The notes under the pieces are model-generated. The model saw nothing but the letters and a program-made list of their open reading frames with translations. It did not search any database and was not told the origin of the DNA. Below are positions 54,680 to 64,000 of a stretch of DNA of 64,000 nt, piece after piece. A program made the translations under genes and the position numbers. The DNA is from Phyto melanocephala (Eukaryota > Arthropoda > Insecta > Diptera > Rhinophoridae): NCBI GenBank assembly GCA_941918925.1, contig OW799233.1, positions 157,522,845 to 157,586,844 of the forward strand, written 5' to 3'. Within the stretch, counting starts at the first letter, position 1, and every line of letters begins with the position of its first letter.

Positions 54680-55393
54680 CTGAAAAAAAAATTTTTTAAA
54701 TAAATGTTAAAAAATATTTATTACGTTTTAATTTAACTTTTTAAGTAAATATGTTCTTAAAAGTGAAATTTAATTATACTATGTTCACACACGCGCTTTA
54801 ACTGTCAATTTATAATATTCTCGCAATTAAAGGTCTTTATTGAGCTCAATTTACCATACTAACAATTACTTTTAAATTGAGCAATAGTCAGTGAGTTATT
54901 GTTTCACTTATTGTCAAAACTCGAAATTCAACTCTTGAGAAGTATGTTCAGTGAGAAGAAAATTCTATAACTGGCATTTCTAATGTCAAACAAATAAAAA
55001 TACAAAAAACAAAAAGTAAGAAAATGGAAAATGTTTGATGAAAATTTAAAAAAAATGTTTAAATAAATTTAAATACATACATAGAAGTATAAAAATATAA
55101 TTGTAAATATAGTTTATGAACAGGAAAAAAACTGAAGAGAAGGCATTTCTCCATTGAATGAGTACAAAAAATACTCTAAAACCGATATTTTATCGTTAAT
55201 TTATACACAAAACGTAGTCGAATTATAGCGGATAAAAAAATGGCGACCAAAAATTCGTTGTACGTTACAATTGTGTTTCTTGCATAACTAACGATTGTTT
55301 AATAAAACCCATTAGAAAGAAACAAAAAAACGGAAATAAAATTGCTAGATTGTCCTAAGAATAGCTGCAATATTATTTACCTTTGAATGATTC

Positions 55394-55432
<39 letters not shown>

Positions 55433-56030
55433 AATTAGCCTTATTGTCAGTGGCGTTGTACGACAAGATCTCATTCATTTTTGATTTATCTAAATATTAC
55501 GCTATACAAAAAAAATAAAAAATACTACGCCACTAATAAGAAAGCCGTTTATCAGTTATAGTGCAGCCAACTTCAATATTTTACTCTCTATTGACAGCAG
55601 ATTTTCTAATTTTAAAGCGTTGCCGCAGCTCTATTTCGTTTTGCTTTCATCAAATTGTATACGCTGGGTCTACACGTAGCAATTTTCATTGCTAAGCATA
55701 AGCAAAAACCTTGGCAGAATAACGGCACTTTATTGCTAAAGTATGTCTATTTGTGGAGAACACGACACAAGTAATTTATTTATAAAATTTAATATTTTTG
55801 TTACAACTTTTATGTTTTTTGTTATTAAGATTTGTATTAAGATTTAAAATATAAAGCAGAGTATATGGGATTCCTAATGACTATTGTTGTAACGACATAG
55901 TGCTAAGTATACAAACGTTTTTACTTAAATTTAATTTTAACTTACTTTTCGGACAATTTCTAACTGTTGTGGCCATTGTAGAGGCAGCCAACATAGTCAC
56001 TGCAATTGCTAAACACATAAAACTCTTCAT
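54285..56030 (-). CDS. Npc2: NPC2-family (ML domain) sterol-binding secreted protein, 2 exons
   Basis: NPC2 proteins bind cholesterol and other lipids in endosomes/lysosomes or the extracellular space; fly members also bind bacterial lipids (family knowledge). Exon 1 is 56030-55946 (85 nt) and exon 2 is 54679-54285 (395 nt), giving 159 residues plus stop. Residues 1-20 are a signal peptide (MKSFMCLAIAVTMLAASTMA). Mature protein begins TTVRNCPKTKARLL. Six cysteines (VRNC, SNC, KSKC, SAC, VGC, AAC) fit the three disulfides of the family. The motif CPLKAGETY and the C-terminus ACFQVPAKIKA are typical. Length equals that I recall for Drosophila Npc2b, the likeliest of the eight fly paralogues, but paralogue assignment is uncertain. 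It lies tail to tail with CCHa1. Confidence 0.9.
54680..55945 (-). other. NPC2-like gene intron with MITE and poly-A tract
   Basis: The intron carries one end of a dispersed TIR repeat (about 54775-55090, also at 20537) and an uninterrupted A run at about 55397-55431. The sequence from 55440 to 55760 contains a weak inverted pair (GTGGCGTTGT / ACGCCAC). The rest is unremarkable. Confidence 0.6.
54775..55090. repeat. Second copy of the 20537 repeat, in the NPC2-like gene intron
   Basis: TTCACACACGCGC, TTGAGCTCAATTTACCATAC and GAAGTATGTTCAGTGAGAAG are shared in order with 20550-20818 at high identity. The right end is not evident. Confidence 0.65.
55946..56030 (-). CDS. Npc2: NPC2-like gene exon 1 (signal peptide, first Cys)
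   Basis: The ATG complement is at 56030-56028. The exon encodes 28 residues through VRNCPK plus one base. The donor on the minus strand reads AAAA|GTAAGT at 55946/55945. The Thr codon is split across the intron (A|CT). Confidence 0.87.
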
Positions 56031-56103
56031 ATTGTTGGTATGCGGTTGACAGACTTTGTTTTATAATTCTCTAAATCTGTAATGAAAAATAAAATAAAAA
56101 TGC

Positions 56104-56136
56104 AGTCTGCTAGTTTTTACAAGTCTTAATTATATA
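56104..56136 (-). promoter_or_regulatory. Candidate NPC2-like gene core promoter
   Basis: On the minus strand TATATAA (56136-56130) lies 28 bases before an initiator-like AGCAGACT with +1 A at 56108. This is about 80 bases upstream of the ATG. The spacing is ideal, but the motifs are common in AT-rich DNA. Confidence 0.4.
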
Positions 56137-56234
56137 CAAACATGTTTAATGAAAACACATTAGAATGTTACATTCGTCTGTACCGCATCCTTAATACCCT
56201 GCAGCAGTAAGGTGCACAGTATTTTGAATACACA

Positions 56235-56352
56235 CTTTTTCTTTATTATAAAAAATTTTAAATAATTTGCTTAAGACTTATTTGACAAATGTTGTAAAGA
56301 ACTTTGTCAAATAAACCGTCAATAAATCTAGAATATTGTTTATGAATTCGGC
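56235..56352. mobile_element. Foldback MITE family, copy 4 (diverged)
   Basis: GCTTAAGACTTATTTGACAA, then TTTGTCAAATAAACCGTCAA. The arms are less perfect than copies 1-3. It lies upstream of the NPC2-like gene promoter. Confidence 0.6.
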
Positions 56353-56483
56353 AGTTAGACTTTAGAACATATTGAAGACTTCATACAATAGCATCACAAC
56401 TTAAAATTCTAAAATTTTCAGAAGATGCACTTTTTGATCGTGCAGAACACAAAAAACAGACAAATTGTAATTTTCTAGTCAAA

Positions 56484-57261
56484 ACAAGTAAGAGCACTAT
56501 ATTCGGCCGTGCCGAACCTTATATACCCTTCACAACGTGTAGTCATGCAATAGCAGTAGTTTGTATCACCATTCATCTCATATGAAATACGTACATACAT
56601 ATAAAAAATATACATATATAAAAAACATCCCATTGTAAAATTATAAATTTACGTATGTATGTTAAAAAAAAAAAATAAAAATAAAAATTTAAAAAAAAAA
56701 TTTAAAAAAAAAAATTTAAAAAAAAAATTAAAAAAAAATATTAAAAAAAAAATTTAAAAAAAATAATTAAAATATATATAATTAATATAAAACAAAAACA
56801 AAAAATAAAAAATAAAATTAAAAAAAAAAATAATAAAAATATAAATAATATATTAAATAAATTCGATGCCACGTTTACTCTATCCAGTATACACGTTTGT
56901 ATGTATGTATGTTGTTGTTGTAATGTTGTTTTTGTGAAAAAAAAAATCGAGGTGGTCGTGGGTTTTTGCTCATATCTCAGTTGTTTATGTACCGATGTTT
57001 CTGATTTTCAATAGCGATCTACTCCCGAATATTTCTGATATTTTAATACCTCACCCGGGTCCAAGCGATGTCGGGGGCTTCAAAAAGTTGATTTCAACAT
57101 ACACACGGACAGACGGTCAGACTGACAGAGCTTAATCGACTTCCCTATTCATAAGCTTTCAGAAAATATATACTTTATGGGGTCGGAAATGAAAATTGTA
57201 GAAATTTCACACGGAATGACAAACCTATATATACCCTTTTTCACTGTGTGAAGGGTATAAA
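56484..57261 (+). repeat. Composite fly repeat, copy D (most complete)
   Basis: Order: CAAGTAAGAGCACTATATTC, GGCCGTGCCGAA, CCCTTCACAACGTGTAGTCA, an A-rich core at 56640-56860, ATTCGATGCCACG, GTTGTTGTTG, TCGAGGTGGTCGTGG, CTTTATGGGGTCGGAAATG, and TGTGTGAAGGGTATAAAA at the end. No ORF. About 780 bp. This defines the family. Confidence 0.7.
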
Positions 57262-57564
57262 AATGAAATGGTTGGAATAGTTACAGATGTATATTGTGAA
57301 TCAATTTATAGCAAAAAGTTAATTTTGTGGGCGCATTACGAGCAGAGATATGAGCGAAAGAAAACAATTGCCTCTGTTTTTTATTCAAACAAAGTCAAAT
57401 GTTACAGCTTCCAGATAAATTCTAGACCCGTTTGTTGAATGTGACAGTAAAATATGCATAAAAGAATTTCAATGGAAAATAATGGTTTAATCGGTCCATT
57501 GCTCGCAAAGGTATTTGCACAAATATCCACTTTTTATTAATATGGTAACAAAAAAGTTTAAAGT

Positions 57565-58009
57565 TAACAAGTAAGAGCGGCGGTGCCGAATCTTATATAT
57601 CCTTTACACAGTTTGTATCATCATGTAATGACCATAATTGACAACTATATGGTGTAACTGTGACTACAATTTATTTAGGAAATCGATCATTTAAACTTAT
57701 AATTAAAATGTTTTTAAAAAATTTTTGTCGCCGATATCTTTTTCGGTAATTGACCTTTTGAATCAATATTTTCTGTAAATGCTGCCAAAGGTATATATTT
57801 GATATATCAGTTTAAGTAAAAAAGCAGAGACAATCGTGTTTTTTCGCTCATATCTTAGATCGCAATATGCGCACAAAACTGATTTTCAATAGCAAAATTT
57901 TCGAAAGCATATCTATTAAATTGATACCATATAAGAGTTTGAAGCATACGTATGGACTTCAAGAAGTTGATGTCAACATACAGCCGGAATGAAGAACATT
58001 TATTTATTA
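57565..58009. repeat. Diverged composite-repeat subfamily, copy 1
   Basis: AAGTAAGAGCGGCGGTGCCG, CGCCGATATCTTTTTCGG, ACAATCGTGTT and AAAAGTTGAT-like segments resemble 61690-62165. It directly abuts copy E. Confidence 0.55.
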
Positions 58010-58787
58010 TTATTATACCCTTCACCTGTGGTGCACAAGGGTATATATAGCTTTGTCATTCCGTTTGTAATTTCTACAATTTTCATTTCCGACCCCATAA
58101 AGTATATATTTTCTGAAAGCTTATGAATAGAGGAGTCGATTAAGCCCTGACCGTCTGTCCGTCTATCCGTCTGTCCGTCTGCCCGTCTGTCCGTGTGTTT
58201 GTTGAAATCAACTTTTAGAAGCAACTATATGTTCCTCAGATCTGTATATGGTATCAATCTCTTGGAAATATCCAGGAATGAATCGCTATTGAAATTCAGC
58301 ACAATCGCCCCATAACTTTCTGAGATATGAGCAAAAAACCACGACCACCTCGTTTTTTTTCACAATTACAACAACAACATACATACATAGGTACATGTAA
58401 AAAACATACCAAACAAAAAAAATTACAAAAAAAAAAAAATATTAAAAATAAGAAAAAATAATAAAAAAAAAACTACAAAAAAAAAAATTTTAAAAAAATT
58501 TAAAAAAAAATTTAAAAAAATTTTTTAAAAATTTTTCTAAAAAAATTTTTTAAAAAAATTTAAAAAAAATATATAAAAAAATAATAAAATATAAATAATA
58601 TATTAAATAAAATAAAATAAATTTTTTTTGGCTCAGCTGGGATTCGATGCCACATTTATTCTAACGTGTACGTATGCACGTATTTTATATGGGATGAATG
58701 GTGATACAAATAATTGTTATTGCATGACTACACGTTGTGAAGGGTATATAAGATTCGGCACGGCCGAATATAGCACTGTTACTTGTT
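58010..58787 (-). repeat. Composite fly repeat, copy E
   Basis: It starts TATACCCTTCACCTGTGGTG and carries a CCGTCTGTCCGTCTATCCGT microsatellite (58150-58200). It ends with GAAGGGTATATAAGATTCGG and the CACGGCCGAATATAGC palindrome. The core is A-rich. Confidence 0.7.
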
Positions 58788-58789
58788 TA

Positions 58790-60014
58790 CGATTTAGAAT
58801 ATATATGCTTTATAGGGTCTAAAATGAATATTTTAGATATTACAAATGGAATTAAAATCTTATATGTACACTTTTACACTCTCGTGTGAAGTCAACAAAT
58901 ACAACAACAACAAATTGTATCGGATTTTGTTGGATTTGTTATATTTTTTATGCTTATTCCTGTAGACTTTGTCAGCCGTATTGCTGAAACTGCGAAGCTT
59001 TTCGTTTATTCAATGTATATCGTACAAACATGATCGCACACAACAAGTTTCTATGTACATGATGGATTGTCATTAGTCAACAACAGAATTAATTGAACAA
59101 GTGTAAATATGATAAAGATTAAGGAAGATTTGTTTCTCTATATAATTGTAGTTGCATATTCATGCTTTTGTGAAGGGTGTATACGATTATCCACAGCCAA
59201 ATATAGCGCTCTGACTTGTTTTTTCAAAGAAAAGATTTTATTTCATATGTTTTACTTTAAATTAATAATTTAGTTAATATATGCTAACTTAGGTTTTAAT
59301 GTTGAACAAATATTTGAATAATAATTAGTTACTAAACTGATATCTTACATTCGTTTCCAGTTGTAATAGCTTTGTTTCTGTGCTGTTGAGGCAAAAACCC
59401 GTTTAAAAAGCTCATAATATACAAGTACAGTCGTGGTGGTTATTGTAGTTACATCAGAACTCACAGGGGCGTATTGCAAAATAAATAGAAACTATTGCTC
59501 AAATTTTGTTTCAAACAAGAAACACTAGTAAACAAATAAAGGGATTGAAATAGAGATCAGACATTACTAACTTAAAATTGAAGACGTGAAAACTCTTAAT
59601 GACATCAGCGAACTTCTAACAAGAGGTCTTAAGTCGAGTAAATACATTATTAAATTGTTATTCATATAAATATAATTTTTTTAAAGTCTTGTTAAAAGTA
59701 TTCAGCGTTTTTTCATAATATTAAAATTATAATTATAGTTAAAATTATTTAAAAACTCCGTTAATTTTTTGGTCTCATGAAAAATTCTAAAAATTGACTT
59801 ATGTTGTTTTATCAAGATACAAATATTTACATATGCTTAATTTATATTGCGTTTCTGACTTTAGGCAATAATGTGCTGTACAAGCAAGCATTTTGAGTGG
59901 AAATTTTGCCTGGATTTTTATTTTGTAACAACCGAGTTTTGTACACAGAAAAATAAAATTACATAAAATTGTTTAATTAATTAACCATTTTGCTTTTTTT
60001 TAAATTTGAATTAA
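58790..60014. other. No gene recognised
   Basis: AT-rich. A GTGAAGGGTGTATACG / CCAAATATAGCGCTCTGACT tail near 59170-59220 is a decayed composite-repeat terminus. Confidence 0.45.
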
Positions 60015-60278
60015 ATAATTAATTATTTAAACATATTTTTTTCATATTTTTAAGAAACGTCAGTTGAAAAAAAAAATTAAATAATCAAATGGCATCCACA
60101 ATGTAATTTTGTCAAGATTTGATTTTGGAGCATTAATTGAATAATTAATTATTTAAACATATTTTTTTCATATTTTTAAGAAACGAAAAAATTTCTGTCA
60201 GTTGAAAAAAAAATTAAATAATCAAATGGCATCCACAATGTAATTTTGTCAAGATTTGATTTTGGAGCATTAATTGAA
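60015..60278. repeat. Tandem duplication, unit 126-138 bp
   Basis: ATAATTAATTATTTAAACAT starts at 60015 and 60141. Both copies continue through CAGTTGAAAAAAAA and GGCATCCACAATGTAATTTT to GGAGCATTAATTGAAT. The second has a 12-base insertion. Confidence 0.85.
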
Positions 60279-61539
60279 TGAGGGGCCTTAATCGCTTATA
60301 ATTAATAATGAGAGAAAAGAGATTAAAGTTAAATTGCAATAAAAACTGTTCAATGCTATCTGGAATATTACTTTCTTACTTTTTTTTTTTTGAATTTCTA
60401 AATAGATGAACTGATACTTTTAAAGAATGTTAGTCATACCTAATAAGCAAAATACAAAACTTTTATTGTACTCTGTTATAGTCTTTAGTCGTCATAATCG
60501 GGCTCATCTTTTTCCCCTTGACCTTCGGTTCTTTCCCGAATTTATTCCATACTAACGAAAGGAAGTGCTTTGTATCACTCATAGTAAATTGGTGGTATAT
60601 AGCAAAGAAGTATTTGAAGGTTCTAGAATTTTTCGTTCTTTATTGGTATGACTCTTTATTTGGAGGAAGTTGTGGAAGTAACTCCATAGCTCGGCCATTA
60701 TTTCGATCTTTTTTGTTTACTTTGGTGAAATTTTCTTAGTCATTGACAAAAAAATTTATTTGGTAATTTCTGTAATTCCAATACTTTAGAAACACTCCAT
60801 GAATAAGTGCCCCGAGAGTCAAAATTTGTATCTTAGTTCTTAAACAACAACCGGTCATCATGGTTGAGGAATAAGCTGTAATGTGAGTCTCACTCTAAGG
60901 CAAAGAGGTTATAAATTTTTACAGGCAAGAGCTAATTTCTTAGCAGCCACGTGAAGTTTGACTTTCATTCATTCATTCCACTAAGGTATTTTAAAACAGG
61001 TGATTTGATAACAAGTTCTACAACGAGTTGCTACAAGTTTTAGGGAGCTGAATAATAAAAAATTGTAGGGAATCATGCATAAAAATTTTAAAAAAATATA
61101 TGTTTTGTTGCTAATATATTAAAGACTATTATTACAGTTGTGTCTAAAGTCAATATTTCTTGTAGCACGATAAATTTTGTTGGACTCTCACCATAAGACG
61201 TGAACAATTGTTCAAATTCTAGCAGTTGGTTTGATGAATGAAACCTTTTTACCGATAATAATTTGTTTGTGTTTCGGTTTTAGATTTCAATTGATGACGT
61301 GATTAAACTGATGAAAATAATTTTTAAAAATTTTATTAATTTAATTTTTTACAACTATTTTATTAATTTTCAATTAATTAATAGTATCATTATGGTTATT
61401 GAAACTAAATAAAATAAAAAGTTATAATATTAGTTTCGTAGTTGAAATTCATATTAATTTTTTTTTGAGCGGAGAAAGTTTTTGTTATATTTTTTTCGAA
61501 TTTAATAATATTGACACTTAATGAACATTTTTTTGATTT
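60279..61539. other. No gene recognised
   Basis: A more GC-balanced block at 60480-60760 has a 73-codon frame on the plus strand and a broken frame on the minus strand (…KFGKEPKVKGKKMSPIMTTK). Neither is recognisable. It could be decayed transposon coding sequence. Confidence 0.35.
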
Positions 61540-61676
61540 TCTTATCAAAAAATTTTACTTAAGTTAATTGTTTAATACCGAAAACAAAATCTCTTTTTTC
61601 ATTCTTGCATTAATAAATGAAATCAATATGAATTCAACAATTATATTTCTCTATCTGTTGGGCTGACTAAGCAAAC
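61540..61676. repeat. Degenerate CAAGG-type MITE interior
   Basis: TTAAGTTAATTGTTTAATAC, CTTGCATTAATAAATG and CTGTTGGGCTGA match the interior of the 15950 element. Pieces continue at 62280-62315 (CGCCATCAGCTAGGCC), suggesting that the diverged composite copy at 61690 split it. Confidence 0.45.
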
Positions 61677-61689
61677 TATGGCCTAAAAT

Positions 61690-62165
61690 CCGAAATTTTT
61701 TTTCAAAATTTTTTTTTCCGATATCTTTCTTGCGAATAGATCCATTGAACCAAGATTTTCAGTAATTGTTGTCAAAGGTACATATTTTAATACGTAACAA
61801 ATGATTTATTATGTTTCATAGGAATAGCAAAATCTGACTTTGCTTAGGAAAAAAACAAAGACAATCGTGTTCTCTCGCTTATATCTCAGCTCGTTAAATG
61901 CCCACATAACTGATTTTCAATAACAAAATTTCCGAAAGCATATCTAATAAATTAAAACTACAAAAGAGTCTGAAGTATACGTGGAGGCTTAAAAAAGTTG
62001 ATTTCAACATACATACGGTCGGACAGACGAACTTAGCTTTATCAATTCCTCTATCTTTAGGAATTCAGTTTTTATGTACTTTAAATGATCTAAAATTAAT
62101 ATTGTAGAAATTTCAAACGGAATGACAAACTTTATATAATCGTTTACACCCTGGTGTGAAGGGTA
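61690..62165. repeat. Diverged composite-repeat subfamily, copy 2
   Basis: CCGATATCTTTCTTGCGAAT, AGACAATCGTGTTCTCTCGC, GTTGATTTCAACATACATAC and GGTGTGAAGGGTAC follow the same order as the main family but with strong divergence. Confidence 0.55.
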
Positions 62166-62485
62166 CAATTACAATCAAACTTTTTTCAATACAATTATAT
62201 AAAACTTTTCTTTTAATTTTATTTGTTTATTCATCATTTAGCTATATTAAAAAAAAAAAACTTAAACAAAGTTTGACAATAAAGTTCGCCATCAGCTAGG
62301 CCGGCATAAATTCACTTTTTTAAAGCAGAAGTCAGATTTGTGATTTTGGTAATAAAAACCAAATTGCTGTCAATTATTTCGAATAACAATAATTAAATTG
62401 ATCTAAAAATCAGCAATTATTTAGGTTTTTCTCAAATGTGTAACCTCGTTAAGGCAAACTGGCATAACAAACAAACCAATTTGAA

Positions 62486-63227
62486 AACAAGTAAGAGCGC
62501 TATATTCGGACGTGCCGAATCTTATTTACCCTTCACAACGTGTAGTCATGCAATAACAGTAGTTTGTATCAACATTCATCCCATATGAAATACGTACATA
62601 CATATATAAAAACATCCCATTGTAAAATTATAAATTTACGTATTTAAAAAAAAAAGTAATAAAAAAAATTTTTAAAAACAACTAAAAAAAATTTAAAAAA
62701 AAAATTTAAAATATATATAATAAATATAAACAAAAAAAATTGAAAAAAAATAATAAAAATATAAATAATATATTAAATAAAAAATAAAAAAAAAAAAATT
62801 TAAAAAATTAAAAAAACAATATAAAAAAATTTTTTTTTTGACTCAGCTGGGATTTGATGCCAGTTTTTCTCTAACCAGTATACACGTTTGTTTGTATGCA
62901 TGTTGTTGTTGTAATGTTGTTCTTGTGAAAAAAAATCGAAGTGGTCGTGGGTTTTTGCTCATATCTCAGTTGTTTATGTACCGATGTTTCTGATTTTCAA
63001 TACCGATCTACTCCCGAATATTTCTGATATTTTAATACCTCACCCGGGTCCAAGCAATGTCGGGGGGCTTCAAAAAGTTGATTTCAACATACACACGGAC
63101 AGACGGTCAGACGGACAGACTGACAGAGCTTAATCGACTCCCCTATTCATAAGCTTTCAGAAAATATATACTTTATGGGGTCGGAAATGAAAATTGTAGA
63201 AATTTCACACGGAATGACAAACCTATA
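62486..63227 (+). repeat. Composite fly repeat, copy F, cut by Tc1-like insertion
   Basis: It runs from AACAAGTAAGAGCGCTATAT through an A-rich core to GGAATGACAAACCTATA, where the Tc1-like terminus begins at a TA. The final GAAGGGTATAAAA should lie beyond the window. Confidence 0.7.
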
Positions 63228-64000
63228 CAGTGGTGGCCACGAATTTAAGACACGACATGTAACGAGCATAGTTATGATAATTTTTTCAACCCTGCAATAT
63301 CAAATTAGATCTAGTTAATTTTTCAGTGTACCTTGTAATGTTAAGAAAAATTACCGTTATTTAGTTTTGTTTGTTTTTACAGTTTGTTGCTATTTTTAAT
63401 ACATTATTGTAAAAACGTGCATTTGAAGCTGGCCAAGAATTTAAAACATATTACAAATATTTGGTTATTAGGTAATTTTTTGGTGTTGTTTGAAGTTAAT
63501 GGGTAAGTAATGAATGCTTTATTCCATTTCATGTTAAGATACATCAAAATATTGAGTTAGAAATGGCCAGAGGTACTTAGAGTTCGGATGCCGAGCGAAA
63601 ACTGATCCTACAATTCAAAACTGATGGAAAAACAGTAATGGACATTTCCAAGCTTATTAAATGTTCCAGATCCAAGATTTACAACGAAATGGAATACATC
63701 AAGCAACATGGTACCACCAAAAATGTAAAACAGCACCCTGGAGCCCGAAAAAATACACTCAGGGAGGATAGCTTAATTTATAAGGCTGATGTTAGAGATC
63801 CTTTTAAAAGCTTAAGTAAAAATAAAAATAAGATTTCATCTGATTTTGGTATTAATATATCGTCCAGGACAATAAGAAGACATTTGATTGAGAAACTCTA
63901 ACGTGGATGTATTGCACAGCGTATACCACTTGTGTCAAAAAAAAAATAAAATAAATACAGACTAGCTTATTCAAGAGAACATCTCAATAAACCGATGACA
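63228..64000 (+). mobile_element. Tc1-like transposon, truncated by window end
   Basis: It is inserted at a TA (63226-63227) inside a composite repeat. The terminus is CAGTGGTGGCCACGAATTTAAGAC. A transposase reading frame starts about 335 bases in. The right end lies outside the window. Confidence 0.8.
63563..64000 (+). pseudogene. Tc1-like transposase N-terminus with stops (partial)
   Basis: ATG at 63563 gives MARGT then TAG at codon 6. The frame continues SSDAERKLILQFKTDGKTV, ISKLIKCSRSKIYNEMEY, and a second helix-turn-helix with ISSRTIRRHLIEKL, then TAA, RGCIAQRIPLVSKKK, TAA, and YRLAYSREHLNKPMT at the window edge. The bipartite HTH and the REHL motif are typical of Tc1/Tc3. At least three in-frame stops make this a pseudogene. 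Confidence 0.85.

Noticed and set aside
60518..60739. 73-codon plus-strand ORF
   Set aside because: No recognisable domain; a minus-strand broken frame is equally suggestive. Left as unannotated possible transposon debris.

Overview
This is eukaryotic, very AT-rich, transposon-dense DNA from a higher (schizophoran) fly. The best fit is a calyptrate such as a blow fly or house-fly relative, but that is inference. The grounds are a CCHamide-1 neuropeptide precursor very like the Drosophila one, an NPC2 gene with short fly-like exons, and a dispersed repeat carrying the palindrome TTCGGCACGGCCGAATA. There are no bacterial features, no rRNA or tRNA genes and no CRISPR array.

Two host genes are supported, lying tail to tail. 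(1) CCHa1, plus strand: a signal-peptide exon at 19140-19203; a 36-base exon at 51190-51225 and an exon at 51485-51582 that together encode the mature peptide SCLEYGHSCLGAH-GKR; and a terminal exon at 53098-53433. The reading frame joins into a 177-residue precursor. Intron 1 is about 32 kb and filled with transposons. Intron 3 appears to be a GC-AG intron. (2) An NPC2-family sterol-binding protein on the minus strand (exons 56030-55946 and 54679-54285), 159 residues with six cysteines in the ML-domain pattern.

Most of the rest is mobile DNA, much of it nested. There is an apparently intact Ty3/Gypsy retrotransposon at 33769-38950 with identical 142-bp LTRs and one 1604-residue Gag-Pol. Four non-autonomous Helitrons were found (3497-4478, 9011-9517, 12372-12780, 49958-50837). 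A degenerate pogo/Tigger-type transposon lies at 22116-23950. Remnants of Tc1/mariner transposases lie at 4950-5006, 40690-41010, 52542-52880 and 63228-64000, and fossil LINE tails at about 2180-2760 and 25290-25860. There are many MITEs with visible terminal inverted repeats and target duplications, and a dispersed composite repeat family.

The most unusual object is a 1142-bp TIR transposon (15442-16583, 8-bp target duplication) carrying a piece of the gene for the AAA+ helicase Reptin (RUVBL2). A second, complete MITE is nested in it and has its own 8-bp target duplication. This looks like capture of a host gene fragment by a hAT-like element.

Two satellite-like structures also stand out. 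One is a 375-bp unit repeated four times at 5381-6748, embedded in a composite repeat and closed by an inverted half-unit. The other is a degenerate array rich in TATCGATA (7557-9860) with an apparent higher-order period near 240 bp, interrupted by a Helitron. Layout: 1-18.8 kb upstream repeats; 18.9-53.6 kb CCHa1; 54.3-56.1 kb NPC2 gene; 56.2-64 kb repeats ending in a truncated Tc1-like element.
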